From: Diprion similis
Lineage: Eukaryota; Arthropoda; Insecta; Hymenoptera; Diprionidae
DNA: 64,000 bases
Reading direction: 5' to 3'
NCBI RefSeq assembly: GCF_021155765.1
Contig: NC_060116.1
Location: forward strand, 12,338,001-12,402,000
A program made the position numbers and the translations under genes. Of the stretch, positions 1 to 11,400 are shown in pieces; the stretch's first letter is position 1; each line of letters starts with the position of its first letter. Under the pieces are notes generated by a model. The model was not told the origin of the DNA. It worked only from the letters and a program-made list of their open reading frames with translations, and made no database searches.

Positions 1-1924
1 TCTAGCTTCTGTCCCTTACAAGCATATCTGTTCGCCAGATGTGTCCATCGGTTCGTGAACCACCCGCCGTTAAGGCTCTTTCGAAACAATAAAACCCAGA
101 TGGACTGAGGGACCGAGATAACCGTATAGAATGGTCGAATGTTGCCCACTTGAAACGGCGAAGAATGCGAAAAGTAGCTCGTTTAAACACCGAGCGAAGA
201 ACAGACTTCAACAGCATGCAGTTGAGAAAATGCAGGATCGATTATTTTCTCTGAAATATTGTTATTCGTTGATTTGTGTGTGTGTGTGTGTGTATGTGTG
301 TGTAACAGTCGCGAATAGCTGCAGATCTATAACTCGACAGCAAAAAAATCCACAGCAAACCGTTGCTTATAATAATTAGTTTTCACAGAAAGTCTAAAAT
401 CGAGGTGGAAAATGAATTTGGAAATCGATCGTTGAACATCGCAACAAGGAAGTATCAGAGAATATCCGGGGTGCATATGAATGTAATATCAGTGGTCAGA
501 CAGAGTCGATGTGATCTCCTTCTCTCTGTCAAACCGTCGAAATCGCACCCTGCCATTTCTTTCATTGTCCAATTGGTGTATTAGCTGCTATTATACTGTT
601 GAATGCATTGAATAGACAAAAGATTGCAGCGGCTCTCATCCTATAATCCTCGTCCCATCCTGTCAACTGGGAATTACAAGGTGGATGCGTGACGAGTCGA
701 AGGAGAAGCCGGGTATGACACGTTACATGGATAAAGCTCTCGAGGTATTATCGCTTCACGTACGAATGTGAAACCAACACCGAGGCGATTTGTCGCAAAG
801 CACATCGTGAATTGTCATACCGTTCGTACGTTAGTTCGTTAGCTAGAGTGATATATAATGGCCAGCATGCTCGTCCATGCACGCATTCAATGACCCGCGT
901 GGCAATTGAACAATTGAGCCAATCATAGTAATACTATACGAGTAGTATAGTAGTATTTTCGTACTCTCGATATGTTCCTTTCAATCAAATCTTCACATCT
1001 ACTTTCTACATATACACCTACACAAATATATATATATATATATATATATAATGTACGTAATATATATGTACATGCTTTTATTGCCAGATCAGTATTGAGT
1101 GCAGCGCGTATAATAAGACGTTGCAAACAGAAAATTGTTATTCAATTCCAGAAAAGACGATCGCATCGTCATTTATAAGGGATGATAGAATTTCCGATGC
1201 GGTGACAAAATTGTCGTTACAAAAAAAAAAAAAACCGACTTCGGTCAGAAGAAAAAGAGAAAAGTAGCTGCGAGAGGAAAGAAAGAAAGAAAGAAAAAAG
1301 GAAAGCTAGGAAATTCAATTCAGTATTCAAATTTGAATGAAATTCATTCGGTTGACTGCAGAGAACTGCGCTTCGCGATGTTGGGAATTAATTATACCGT
1401 TAATGAACTGAATACAAGAGAACTAATATATAATACGAAAGATATTCCGAGAACATCGCGTTAGCGTATCGCGGTAGCAAACTGGCATCATTCCCAAATT
1501 TAATCACATGAAAAGATAAAAAAGTAAAAATAAAGCCTGAATGAAAAAAGGAGAAGAAGAAGAAGGAGAAGGAGAAACCACGGCTATGAATCGTCGGTTG
1601 ATTAAATCGGCGATGAGGAATCAGATAATGAGAAGAAGAGAAGAAGAAAATTAAACATCAAAAAAAAAAAAAATAAATAAACAACACAGCACGATAAAAC
1701 AAGAAAACACAACGAGTGAAGACCATCTCACTGCAGATCGGACGAGCGAAGGGTACGTGGTTCGAGATATGGTCCAACGTCTCAATCTTCGTGTCTCGCC
1801 TCGTCTCGTATCGTCCGATGTACGTAAAAGGCTCTCGCTTACGATATATAATTACAGGTACATATGTATACAGGCATTTATACATATATATATATATGTA
1901 TATACAGAGGTGTTAGCCGGTTAC
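1..1924. other. Non-coding stretch, no gene seen
   Basis: No exon with convincing splice sites or protein-like composition was found on either strand. The stretch holds a GT microsatellite near 277-303, a TA tract near 1026-1050, A-rich runs, and a small inverted repeat around 928-953 built on ACTATAC/GTATAGT. It may be intron of the minus-strand gene suggested by the exon at 1925-2060. Confidence 0.6.
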
Positions 1925-2060
1925 CTGAGACCCAAGTGATCCAAGGATGTCGCCGTCGTCTCTAGTCCGTCTGTATCTAGGAGGCATAGATCGCTGGCTA
2001 ATTCGTAGGGCGCCTCTGGTGATGATGATGGTCGAGGTCGACGACGCCTCGGCGCTGCCT
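1925..2060 (-). CDS. Candidate internal exon of an unidentified minus-strand gene
   Basis: On the minus strand this block has a consensus acceptor: a CTAAT branch-like motif, a long pyrimidine tract, then CTGAAG. It ends with a good donor (CTCAG|GTAACC). The open frame of about 45 codons begins with an Arg/Pro/Ser-rich stretch and continues as APYELASDLCLLDTDGLE, which looks like protein rather than noise. It is also GC-richer than its surroundings. The exon enters in phase 1 (or phase 0 if the alternative AG two bases inside is used) and leaves in phase 2. I do not recognise the family. A possible preceding exon lies at 3586-3640 (minus), with an ATG and a phase-1 donor before GTGAGA, but that link is speculative. 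The partner exons on the low side would lie outside or near the window start. The plus strand here also has a 44-aa open frame, judged less likely. Confidence 0.4.
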
Positions 2061-2653
2061 CTTCAGGGTTGAAAAAGAAAAAGGAATTTTAATTAGATTG
2101 TCAAGCCGGCGTTATCGCTTCGGCGACGCTAAACTAACTATCCGTATTAAATTATCGGTGCCACGCCAGGGCGTCAGCTTTTCACGGCAAGATTTGTGTA
2201 ATGGTATACGAGGTGTTGAAAGCTGCCGTTTCGGTCGTAGAAATTAAACCACTCTCTATAAATTTTAATTCCACGTTGAGGGAGGGGTAAAAAACAATGA
2301 GAAATGCAAAGAAAAGATATTGACGTTGATAGAGGCACAAAGGGCACAAAGTAGCGAGTGGTAATTGGGGCGGTGAAACTTCCTCGGTTCCTTCAATTGC
2401 ATCCCTCGGGGTGGTGTCGAGTTACTTTCTCTCCCACGCGGCGGTTCTAATCCCCCCCTACGATGTAGGTATATAGCTTATGGTATTACAGGAGGGGGGA
2501 TCTCTCGACAGATCAAACGATATCTTTACTCTGAAGTGGAGCCCATTCAACCGTAGAGACATTTATAATTCTATAAAAGAAGAAACTTAATCTCCTTCTC
2601 CTACTTTTCCTCATCTTCGTCCCTTTCCTCGTGCAACCTATGCGGCGAGTCAA

Positions 2654-2677
2654 GAGAAGAAGAAGAAGAAGAAGAAG

Positions 2678-2706
<29 letters not shown>
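2654..2706. repeat. GAA trinucleotide microsatellite
   Basis: About 17 uninterrupted GAA units in non-coding DNA upstream of FGFR. Confidence 0.9.
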
Positions 2707-2708
<2 letters not shown>

Positions 2709-3828
2709 TGTCTAGTCTAACTGATCTGAGGTCCGGACCTCTGGACGTTAGTTTTTCGTCTATCGGACGTCTTTCCGAAGGCGCGCCGGAAAATTACGAG
2801 CATCGTTTAACTTCTGCCTGTATGCTGTGTGTGTCCGGCTTAGCAGTCGCGAGTCGGCGTCTTTTCACCAGAGGGAAAAAGCTATAGAGGTAAAATAAGG
2901 GGGGGGGGAGGAGAGAGAGAGAGAAGATAGAGAAAGACGAGGCGTTTTCCAAATTTCTTTTGATCGTCCAACTGGCAATGTGTTATATATACAAGTCGTT
3001 ATATGACACCTTTGACCCGAAGAGTCGGCGATAGTCGATGATCAATTTTTCTCAAAGGAACTACTACGATCGGATGCACTACAAGCCTGCTTGATATCTA
3101 ACTTTGCTTTTTTCAAACCCCCAGATATACATCCTAGAATTAATCAATCCGATCGCTGACGGCGTATAGAGTAAAGATCAATGACGATGACGATGAAACA
3201 AAAACCAGCGTGAACTGAATTTGTGATACGTTTGAATTTGCGTGGAGTAATACATAAATCCGAGTTCGTCGAGACTTTCTTTCATGCCGTAGTCATTCTG
3301 ACATCTGTCAAATACAATCTTTAAGAAAATGAAATAAAATGAAAATTTGAAAATAAAAATAGAACAAAGTAACAGGTATACATATATGTATACCGACGAG
3401 CACTGTCCCAGTGAAAAGACTATTAGCCGTGCAGGTTGAAGGATGAAGATCAGGTGTGCATATCAGGCATGCAATTAAAAGGGCATAAATCACGCGGGTG
3501 TCGTTAGGGTGTCCCGTGAATGTAGCATAGACTCGACAGTCGGTTCCAGTCAGAGGCCGCGACAGCCTCCGCCTTTTTATCTCACCAAAGTGGATAGATA
3601 CTATTTCGAGTCGCGAGTATAGGCGGTAGCAGAGGCGCATCGCGCACTGCGTGCCAGGGATCTCGCGGGCCTTGGATTTCTAGCTCCTGTTTCAGACTTC
3701 TAATGAGACATCGGCGGCGATGCAGCGATGCAGCGATGCAGCGGCAGCAACGCGTTTCTAATACCTACCTAAGTAGCTGCAGGCTCGTTGCTGCTCTTTA
3801 GCCGGCTTCATTTTAATCTTCTCCATTA

Positions 3829-3830
<2 letters not shown>

Positions 3831-3860
<30 letters not shown>
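3831..3860. repeat. GT dinucleotide microsatellite
   Basis: Fifteen perfect GT units in non-coding DNA upstream of FGFR. Confidence 0.9.
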
Positions 3861-3863
<3 letters not shown>

Positions 3864-4803
3864 GTTATTATTTAATCTTACATGCTTGTCCATTCTGATT
3901 TCTCCCAATTTCTTACCATACACTACACAACTGCAGTTCATGCAACGAGATGTCATACTCGTGTTGATTTACGTTACCATAGTTTCTGGATATTTTATGA
4001 TTATACAATATTTTTGAATCCGATCACGATCGGCAATAAAATTTTATACGATTATACATACCTATGTGTATATATAATATCGTACATATCCCATGAATTA
4101 CCCATATACATACGAAAATTCAACGTACCGCCGCAAAAACTCTCCAATTAATTTACGGCGAGCGCGTGCCACATCGAATAAGCTCTGCTCTATATATAGA
4201 CTATGGGGTGTTCGTCAGCTTGCGAGGAAAGCGAGTTGCTCCGATGTTGTACCTAAGGTTGAAAAAAATTTCTAGTCGCGGAACAGATTTTTTTCGTCGT
4301 CTGTTGACAAAACGAAAAATAAAAACAAACGGTCGTACCAAATAAAAAAAAAAAAATAATAAAAAATTGAAAATCAATTTATCTCGTCCCATAAAAAGCT
4401 CGACTCGAAATAGTTCGATGGTGACACTCGTGTGTCATTTCTCGAGAAAGGACGAATGATGAAAAAAAAAAAAAAAAAAATGATGATAAAAGTAGTGATA
4501 AAACAAAACAGTTATAGCGGACGTTATATAATAGGATTATAATTTTGGACGCATAGGTACTAAACCACGTTTCACGCTTGTCACTTTTCGTTAACGTTCA
4601 ATTACACCCAGTTTCACGAATTAATTAATCTGATTCCCATAAGACGCGAGTGTCCTCGGCACACTGGATGGTTGACTGGAATTCTCCGCTAAGCGTCGGA
4701 CACGTTAGTTCGTGATTTTTTAGTTCGATTTATTCCCCCCTCCTCTTTCGCGTCTCTTCGTGTCTAATTCTCTTTCTTATTATATATTCTTTTTTGAATG
4801 TCA

Positions 4804-4822
4804 GGGGGGGGGGGGGGGGGGG
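4804..4822. repeat. Poly-G run
   Basis: A run of about 19 G. The length is likely to be unreliable in any assembly. Confidence 0.8.
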
Positions 4823-5823
4823 GCGATTGTTATTGGATGAATCCCCTGAAGCATAACGATCCAGTTCGTATTAGCAAACATCGTGAATTCCTCAACAACA
4901 ATTTATACAAGACAGTTAGTTGTAGAGTAAAGCCGAACGCGGGACGAGCCATTAGGCCAGAGAAACCATTAGCATTGGGTTCGAGGTTTTAGGCTTGTGA
5001 GAATCTGGCGAACAGCTTTTCATCGCAACGTGTAACGACACATCATGTTACCCGGTCTCACCCCGTTGTTTATTTCCACAAGTCAATGGCTGACTCGAAC
5101 CTCCGTGTATAACCTGGCCGCTTTCAGGGTGCGTCAATCATTTCGTGTGTGCATATAGTACACGTTTCGCCCCGACAATTGGACGTTGGTATATAAAGAA
5201 AGCCCCCCCCCCCCCCCCCCCCCTTTAAAACGTTATATTTTTCCATCTCGCCAAAGTCACCCCGCAAGAATTACGCGCCCATAGTTTACGTAATACCTCC
5301 GTCGTCGTCGTGACAGGTTTTCTTCGTGGTTACAGTACGTGATACCTAATAAGTATTTATAAACCGCATTAGAACGTCGTAACATTCATTTGACACGAAG
5401 CTTTCAATTGAACCCTGTGTTACATATGCCGCTCAACGGACGGTTCACGCGTGGATTTATACTCATCAATTCGGTTCGCATATAGGGGCGCGAATTTGAC
5501 CCGTTATTGCCCGATGGCCATTCAATTGGAAATAATAATCAGTTACTTAAACAAGGGTACCAAGTGGTCACAGTTGCGGACAATATCGCGGTTATAGTTC
5601 AAATTAGTTTAAACTATTTTATCCCCGGCGCGTGATGACGAACCTTATGAGATCAATAAATTCGAATCTTGTTCAGATCTCGATGAAACGAATCGCGGGA
5701 AAGTTTTTTTTTTTTTTTTTTTTTTCATCCGGGCAAACGATACCAACGGAATCGAAAATTTCCAAATTCTAATTGGTAAGTGGCCGTTGGCGTCGGTCTT
5801 CCTCGAGGATGGACGTCGCCGTG

Positions 5824-5831
5824 TGACGTCA
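5824..5831. promoter_or_regulatory. CRE-like palindrome in a GC-rich block
   Basis: A perfect TGACGTCA octamer lies in the GC-richest block (about 5770-5940) upstream of FGFR. Octamers of this kind bind CREB/ATF-type bZIP factors. Its use as a promoter element here is inference from position and composition only. Confidence 0.25.
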
Positions 5832-8492
5832 CTGGCCATGTGGCCGACGCGAGGCGCCAGGAATAGCGTAACACCGAGAGGCCACGTCCAGCCACGAGCC
5901 AAGAGACGACACAAAGTCCTGCGATTGGTGCGAAGATGGAAGATAGAGTTTGACTTTCTTCTTTAATTCTGCAAGACGATCGTTTGACGTTATAAAAAAT
6001 CAAGTGTACGCGTATATACCTATATATATATGTGTGTGTGTGCACGATACGTATACACGAATCGAGGAATGGCGAAGTTCCAGATGCGAGGCAGATGACG
6101 GAAATCGGTGGAAAATCTGGAGTAAACAGCTGGTGCACGAATATACGCGGTGGGGATGATAAACTGTTCGATATCCGGCGAAGCTGGTGGATAATAGAAC
6201 AATGCGCGAGTTGCGGGAGGCAATTTCTGGACCAAAGTGGATCAGCGTCTCCCTCCTCCTCATGGTTAGTCCAGAACAGGCGACGCAAGTCGAGAGGATG
6301 TTTGGAGACAAACCAGCTCCAGAAATAATACTGCGAGTTGCAGCGTGGAAACAGCGATATTCGCGACTCGACTTCGTTAGGCGGAAGGCTTTCGCAAAAA
6401 GCTACGAGAATAAGATTCCCCGTCTGTTCTTCGGCGACCGGTGAACTTGAATTATAATTCATAAATGTCAAAGGCGCCAGTTTTTCGCACGTTTTATCGG
6501 TGGCATAGCTTTCGTTTCCTTCGCGAGCAGGAAGCAGCTCCGTCCTTCGGCGCCGGCTGAGGTTTCCTCGTCGTTTCCGGGTGCCCAGGTTTTATTTATA
6601 AAGAAAAAGCGAGCGAGAAATTCGTAAAGACGTTGATAGACGATAATTCATTGAGAATCAGCGTCGCCGGAAGTCGTGGATGCGCGAAACCAACCCGCGA
6701 GACACGCGAGGCTCTGGAAGTGCACGTTTAAAAAAATGCATCGCTGGGCAGTTGCATCCTAACCGTACAAAGAAAAAGACTCTGAAGGGCGTCGGATCGA
6801 TTATCGTCACGATCCTTGCCGCATGGTAGGATTTACCATTATAGAGATTATAGATTGAAATCGGCCCGCGACACTTCCGCGTGAATGACTCTTACAAATT
6901 TTCAGCTTGTTATAGTAGGTATACTTCGTTGGGTATATAAACCAAAAAGAACCCTGAGTGCAGGTGCAGCGGAACGGGAATGGACGGGATGACGTTCGGG
7001 CACATAAATTTCCTACGAATAAAAGAACAAAGTAAATAAATAACGACCGGATAAAACAAAAAAGAATACACTATGCAGTTCATTTATATGTGTGTGTGTG
7101 TGTATACCTATATACTCATATATATTGTGGACTGGTCACTTTATTGGTTTAGTTGACGAGCAAAAAGGAATTCAGTTTATATAATGCGGTGTGCAGAGCT
7201 ATATAGCACAAGAAAACTAAACAAATTCATCAACTGGGGTTACTCAATGGGGCCGAAGAATTGATTCGGATTTTTGAATCAGACCTGCAGCGGACTTTAA
7301 AATTTGTTGAAAAAATCATCCGACAAACAACTTGTTACAAGGAACAAATTGAAGAATCAGTAAAAAAAGAACGTTCACAGTTATAAATTTCGCAAGACGA
7401 GCCTAATTCCGATACTTATTGTAGAAAAAAATAAATAAAAAGCACCTTAGTTCTCACTCTCTCTCTCTCTCTCTAGCATAACTCTGGCTTTCGTAGCGAG
7501 ATAAACCCGAGTTGTAATTGTGCATCGGCTAATGGCACCTCGGGGCCGCCTATGTTTAGCCAGGATGCATTCTGCATGGGTATGCGTGCGAATATGCGGC
7601 GAATCTCGGATGAGACTTGAGGAGGGGGGAGAGTCACAGGACAGCGTCGCGTTTCAGTTCTGGCGATGATCCAGGATCGTCGCTTCGTCGAGACGGGCTC
7701 GAGTCCTCGTCACCTCATGAATGAACAAAATTCTACCATGTCCATCGCTTGGACAGGAATTGCGATGCGGCTATAGTGCACAATATTTTTCGGCTTCGAT
7801 CTTATGCGCAGTGCGCGTTATTGTATAAAGTGCAATGCGAACGTAATACGGATCATCGCGTTGTTGCGGCACAAACGATGGGCGGGAAAAATCAAGACGA
7901 GTAATTATATCGCGTATGAAAATCTAAATAGTCTTTGAGACGATGCATTGAAACGGTTGTTAAAATTCTGCTCGCGGATGTATAAAGAACGAAAGAACCC
8001 TGCAATTTATTTGCGCAGTAAATCCATCGGGCAGACTGCATCGTAATTATACGTTGCGGGACGAATTCTAAATTCGAAATAATCCCGGGTGTAACTTCGA
8101 GCCGATGATGGGATACCGTACGTGTCTTCACTCTGCATTATTTTCTTATACGATGATAATATAATTATCAACAATCTCGTACATCCCGGTGATATAAAGT
8201 CATTATACATAGGTATAGCTGGAGGTGCGGGTATCAATTTCTTTTGCATAAATCGCAGTGGACGCAAATTTAAAATCTGCGTCACCGAAATACCTTCGGC
8301 GTGAATATATATTTTGCTCGAAAGACGTGATTAATTCACCCACTTTACAGTCGCTATTTTAAAAGCGCAGCGGATGATTCGCGGGGGCCGTAAAAAAAGC
8401 CGAGAGCCATGCAGCTGGCATAGAAATACGATTAATCCAACGAAAGAAGAGAATTTTTTTCAAGCCATTTCACCCCGCCGTTTTCTTTTCAG

Positions 8493-11400
8493 ATTTGATA
8501 AACCCCGACGTGGTGATAAACGTTGGAGAAAAACTGCGTATCCGATGTCTACCGCAACCCGATTCGCAGACATCCTGGTACAAAAATGACACCCATTTCC
8601 AATCGTCGGCACCGACAATACGGGTGATGAGCGAGTGGATACGATTCAAGGCAGTCCAGGTAGCGGACACAGGCATCTACGGGTGCAAAGTCGCGACGAG
8701 AAACGTAATAGAGTGGAAAAACGTCTCGATAACGGTTGTCGAGCCGCCCGTAGAAGAGCAAAGAGACGAGCCGTTCCACCCCGAAAACGCGGCCCTCGAG
8801 TCGCGACGACCAGAGGAGGAAACGAACGAGCTTGAGACCGAGGCCAGAAAACGTAAGTAAAAAAATCGCGGAGTTCTTTGGGCTGAAATATTCTCGAATC
8901 GTGCGAGTGTCGTAATTTTCTCCGTTTCACTTTTCAGGCATGCCAGTGTCACTTTCGCTGCACATGGACGCCGACCCGGACAGCGACAAGGCGGAGGAAT
9001 CGGAGGTCGGGGTGCACAACACAACGGCCGAACTGAGTCCCCCGTATTTCCCGAAGATCGACGCGATGCACAAGGTGATCGCAAAGCCGGCGGGAAACAC
9101 GCTTAGACTGCGATGTCCAGGTAGCGGAAATCCCATGCCGAACATAACTTGGCTCAAGAATAACCAGGAGCCTACGAGGTCGCTTGGAATCGTTAAGATA
9201 CGGGGTTGGACCCTGAACATAGAAGACGTGGTCCCCGAGGACGGCGGAAACTACACTTGCATCCTGTGCAATTCCCTCGGTTGCACGAACTACACGTTTA
9301 AGGTCGACATTATAGGTGAGCATGACGGTGACAGGAGTAATAAGTATCGGTAACAGACTTATTGTTAGTAATAGTAGTAAGTGACAATAACGATTCATTG
9401 ACGATGTCAGCATCGCTGTTTCTTGTTCCCCCCCTCGCAATTCCTCGACGTATGTGTATCTACGTCACAACGCGACCTCGTGCCACCGTGTAAACACCAA
9501 CGGTGAATACAGCCAAACCTGAGTAACGAATAAAGATGTGTAACGAAATAATTCAGAGAGATTCCCGCACAAGCCGTACATCAACCCAGGATACCCAAAG
9601 AACGTCACCGCACAGTTGGGATCCTTGGTCCAATTCGAATGTTGTATCGTGTCGGACCTGGAGCCTGACATACAGTGGGTAAAAGTCCGTGGGAGTCCCG
9701 AAGAGGACAGAGAGCCCAATGGAACTGTGATTGAGGTACATCGCAATATCACACGTGGACCTACCTTCTCAATTTACCGCAAAAAAACAAAAGCAAAAAA
9801 AAAAAAAAAAACCGCAAACCTCTTATCTCTCTTGTTCCCTAACCTATCGCCAATTCATACGGACGGACAAGGTTTCATGGGCTGTACCTAATCATGGTGG
9901 CTGGATCCTATTGTACATGTAACACATATATATTGAGCAGTAAAGAAATGATCATCGACTGCTCTGGTGGCTGGAGGTTAAGGAAAAATATACTCAACAT
10001 ATTCATGTTTATCCTGTACTCGTTGTATTTGGCCAATGCCAAGGTTTTGGTTCTGTGACTTTAACTCAAAAACCGCTTCATATTTCAGGGTCAATTGCAT
10101 ATTTTCATTATTTTATTTTTCAATTTTTTTCAGCCTGTGAATAAGTTTCATTCAGAATTCACGGTGTTGGTTGTTGTAATATACATTTGGTGAATGGATG
10201 TTAAAAGAGAATATACACATACATGTAAATTCTTTATCATATAATTCATATCATGCTGTGACAATAAAGACAGTAAAAAATTATAATTACGGAAAATTTC
10301 GGCCTGATATGATTTATAGGTGAATAATGTATAGTTCTATCCTTGTAATCACTTGACTCTATAACTGAAAGAACGCGAACCATAACTTACCAGTAAGATT
10401 CCAATTGGTTACCATCAATTATAAGTAGAGCTTACATATTTCGCTCAGTGTTTAATTTTTACCCCTTTCCTATAAAGGAGATAATCTTATCGTTAGCTAA
10501 CTGAATTGGAATCCTTAGAGGTGAAAATATGTTCTGCTCGCGTTGATACTGCCTAGTGTTATACTACATCTTTTAATCCTCATTTACACGGGGTAACAAA
10601 ACATGTATCTCTAAATATGGTGGTTGGGCTTATTCTCATACGCAGAACGCTTAATTCATCGACCGATCCTGACGGTGGCGCCTCAGAATAGGACAGTACT
10701 AGTAGGAACCAACACGACATTGAACTGCCGAGTCCTCTCCGACGCTCATTCCCACGTGCAATGGTTCTACGGGTTTCATAACACCCTCGACACCACCAAC
10801 AAAAGTCTCGAGGTTAATAACGATTATAAATGATGTCTTGATGTCGCGCGGACGAAGTGATCGTACGCGTTGTAATTGTTCGCTTGCCCACAGCTTGTCC
10901 AATGCATGCGGAATTTAAGTTATATACAGACTAACGTATGAGAATTTCTATCCTGCTGTATGTGCTCTGCGCTCACGATCAGACGCTTTTAACCGATCTT
11001 TCTGGCTTCCTTATTTTCCTCTCTCTCTCTCTCTCTCTCTCGCTTTTGAATTCTAAAGAAAAATGTACGTCAATCTCTTTGTTATCGCTTTACGTGTGGT
11101 TCTGTCGATCGAAACTTGGAGACGACGGATCGATCGATCTCTAATCGGTACGGTTTCTGATATCAGGTTGGCGACACGAGTAGGCCGGACGTTTTGGAAC
11201 TGGCGAACGTAACCAAGGAACACGAAGGCTGGTACACTTGCATAGCAGCGAACAACCTGGGCGCCACATTCAGCAGCGCTTATCTCCGAGTGGTAGAATG
11301 TGAGTAGAGAGTAAAAAGACCAAGTTCAGCCGGCAATATTTCCCCGAATAATTATCGCTGAAATAATCCATCTTCCTGCCCAGCTCTGGAAGAGGAGAAC

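Larger units (their letters stand above)
2061..8492. other. Long non-coding region upstream of FGFR coding exons
   Basis: No secure coding exon was found. It probably contains FGFR 5' UTR exons, intron and regulatory DNA. Contents seen: a GAA repeat at about 2654-2706, GCAGCGAT repeats near 3716-3745, a GT repeat at 3831-3860, a poly-G run at about 4804-4822, a poly-C run near 5203-5223, a GC-rich block at 5770-5940 with a perfect CRE palindrome, and a CCGGAAGT (ETS-like) site near 6668. An ATG at 6202 starts a short frame with a hydrophobic stretch and a GTTAGT donor after position 6264. That donor is phase 0, whereas the first FGFR exon needs a phase-1 partner, so it could only be the FGFR signal-peptide exon if another small exon lies between. 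Confidence 0.55.

Noticed and set aside
928-953. Short palindrome ACTATAC/GTATAGT
   Set aside because: Too short and AT-rich to separate from chance; no target duplication or neighbouring element.
5725-6471. A 248-codon open frame on the minus strand
   Set aside because: It runs through a GT/TA microsatellite (giving HTHTYIY), has no family motif and shows no supporting splice pattern. Length alone is not enough here.
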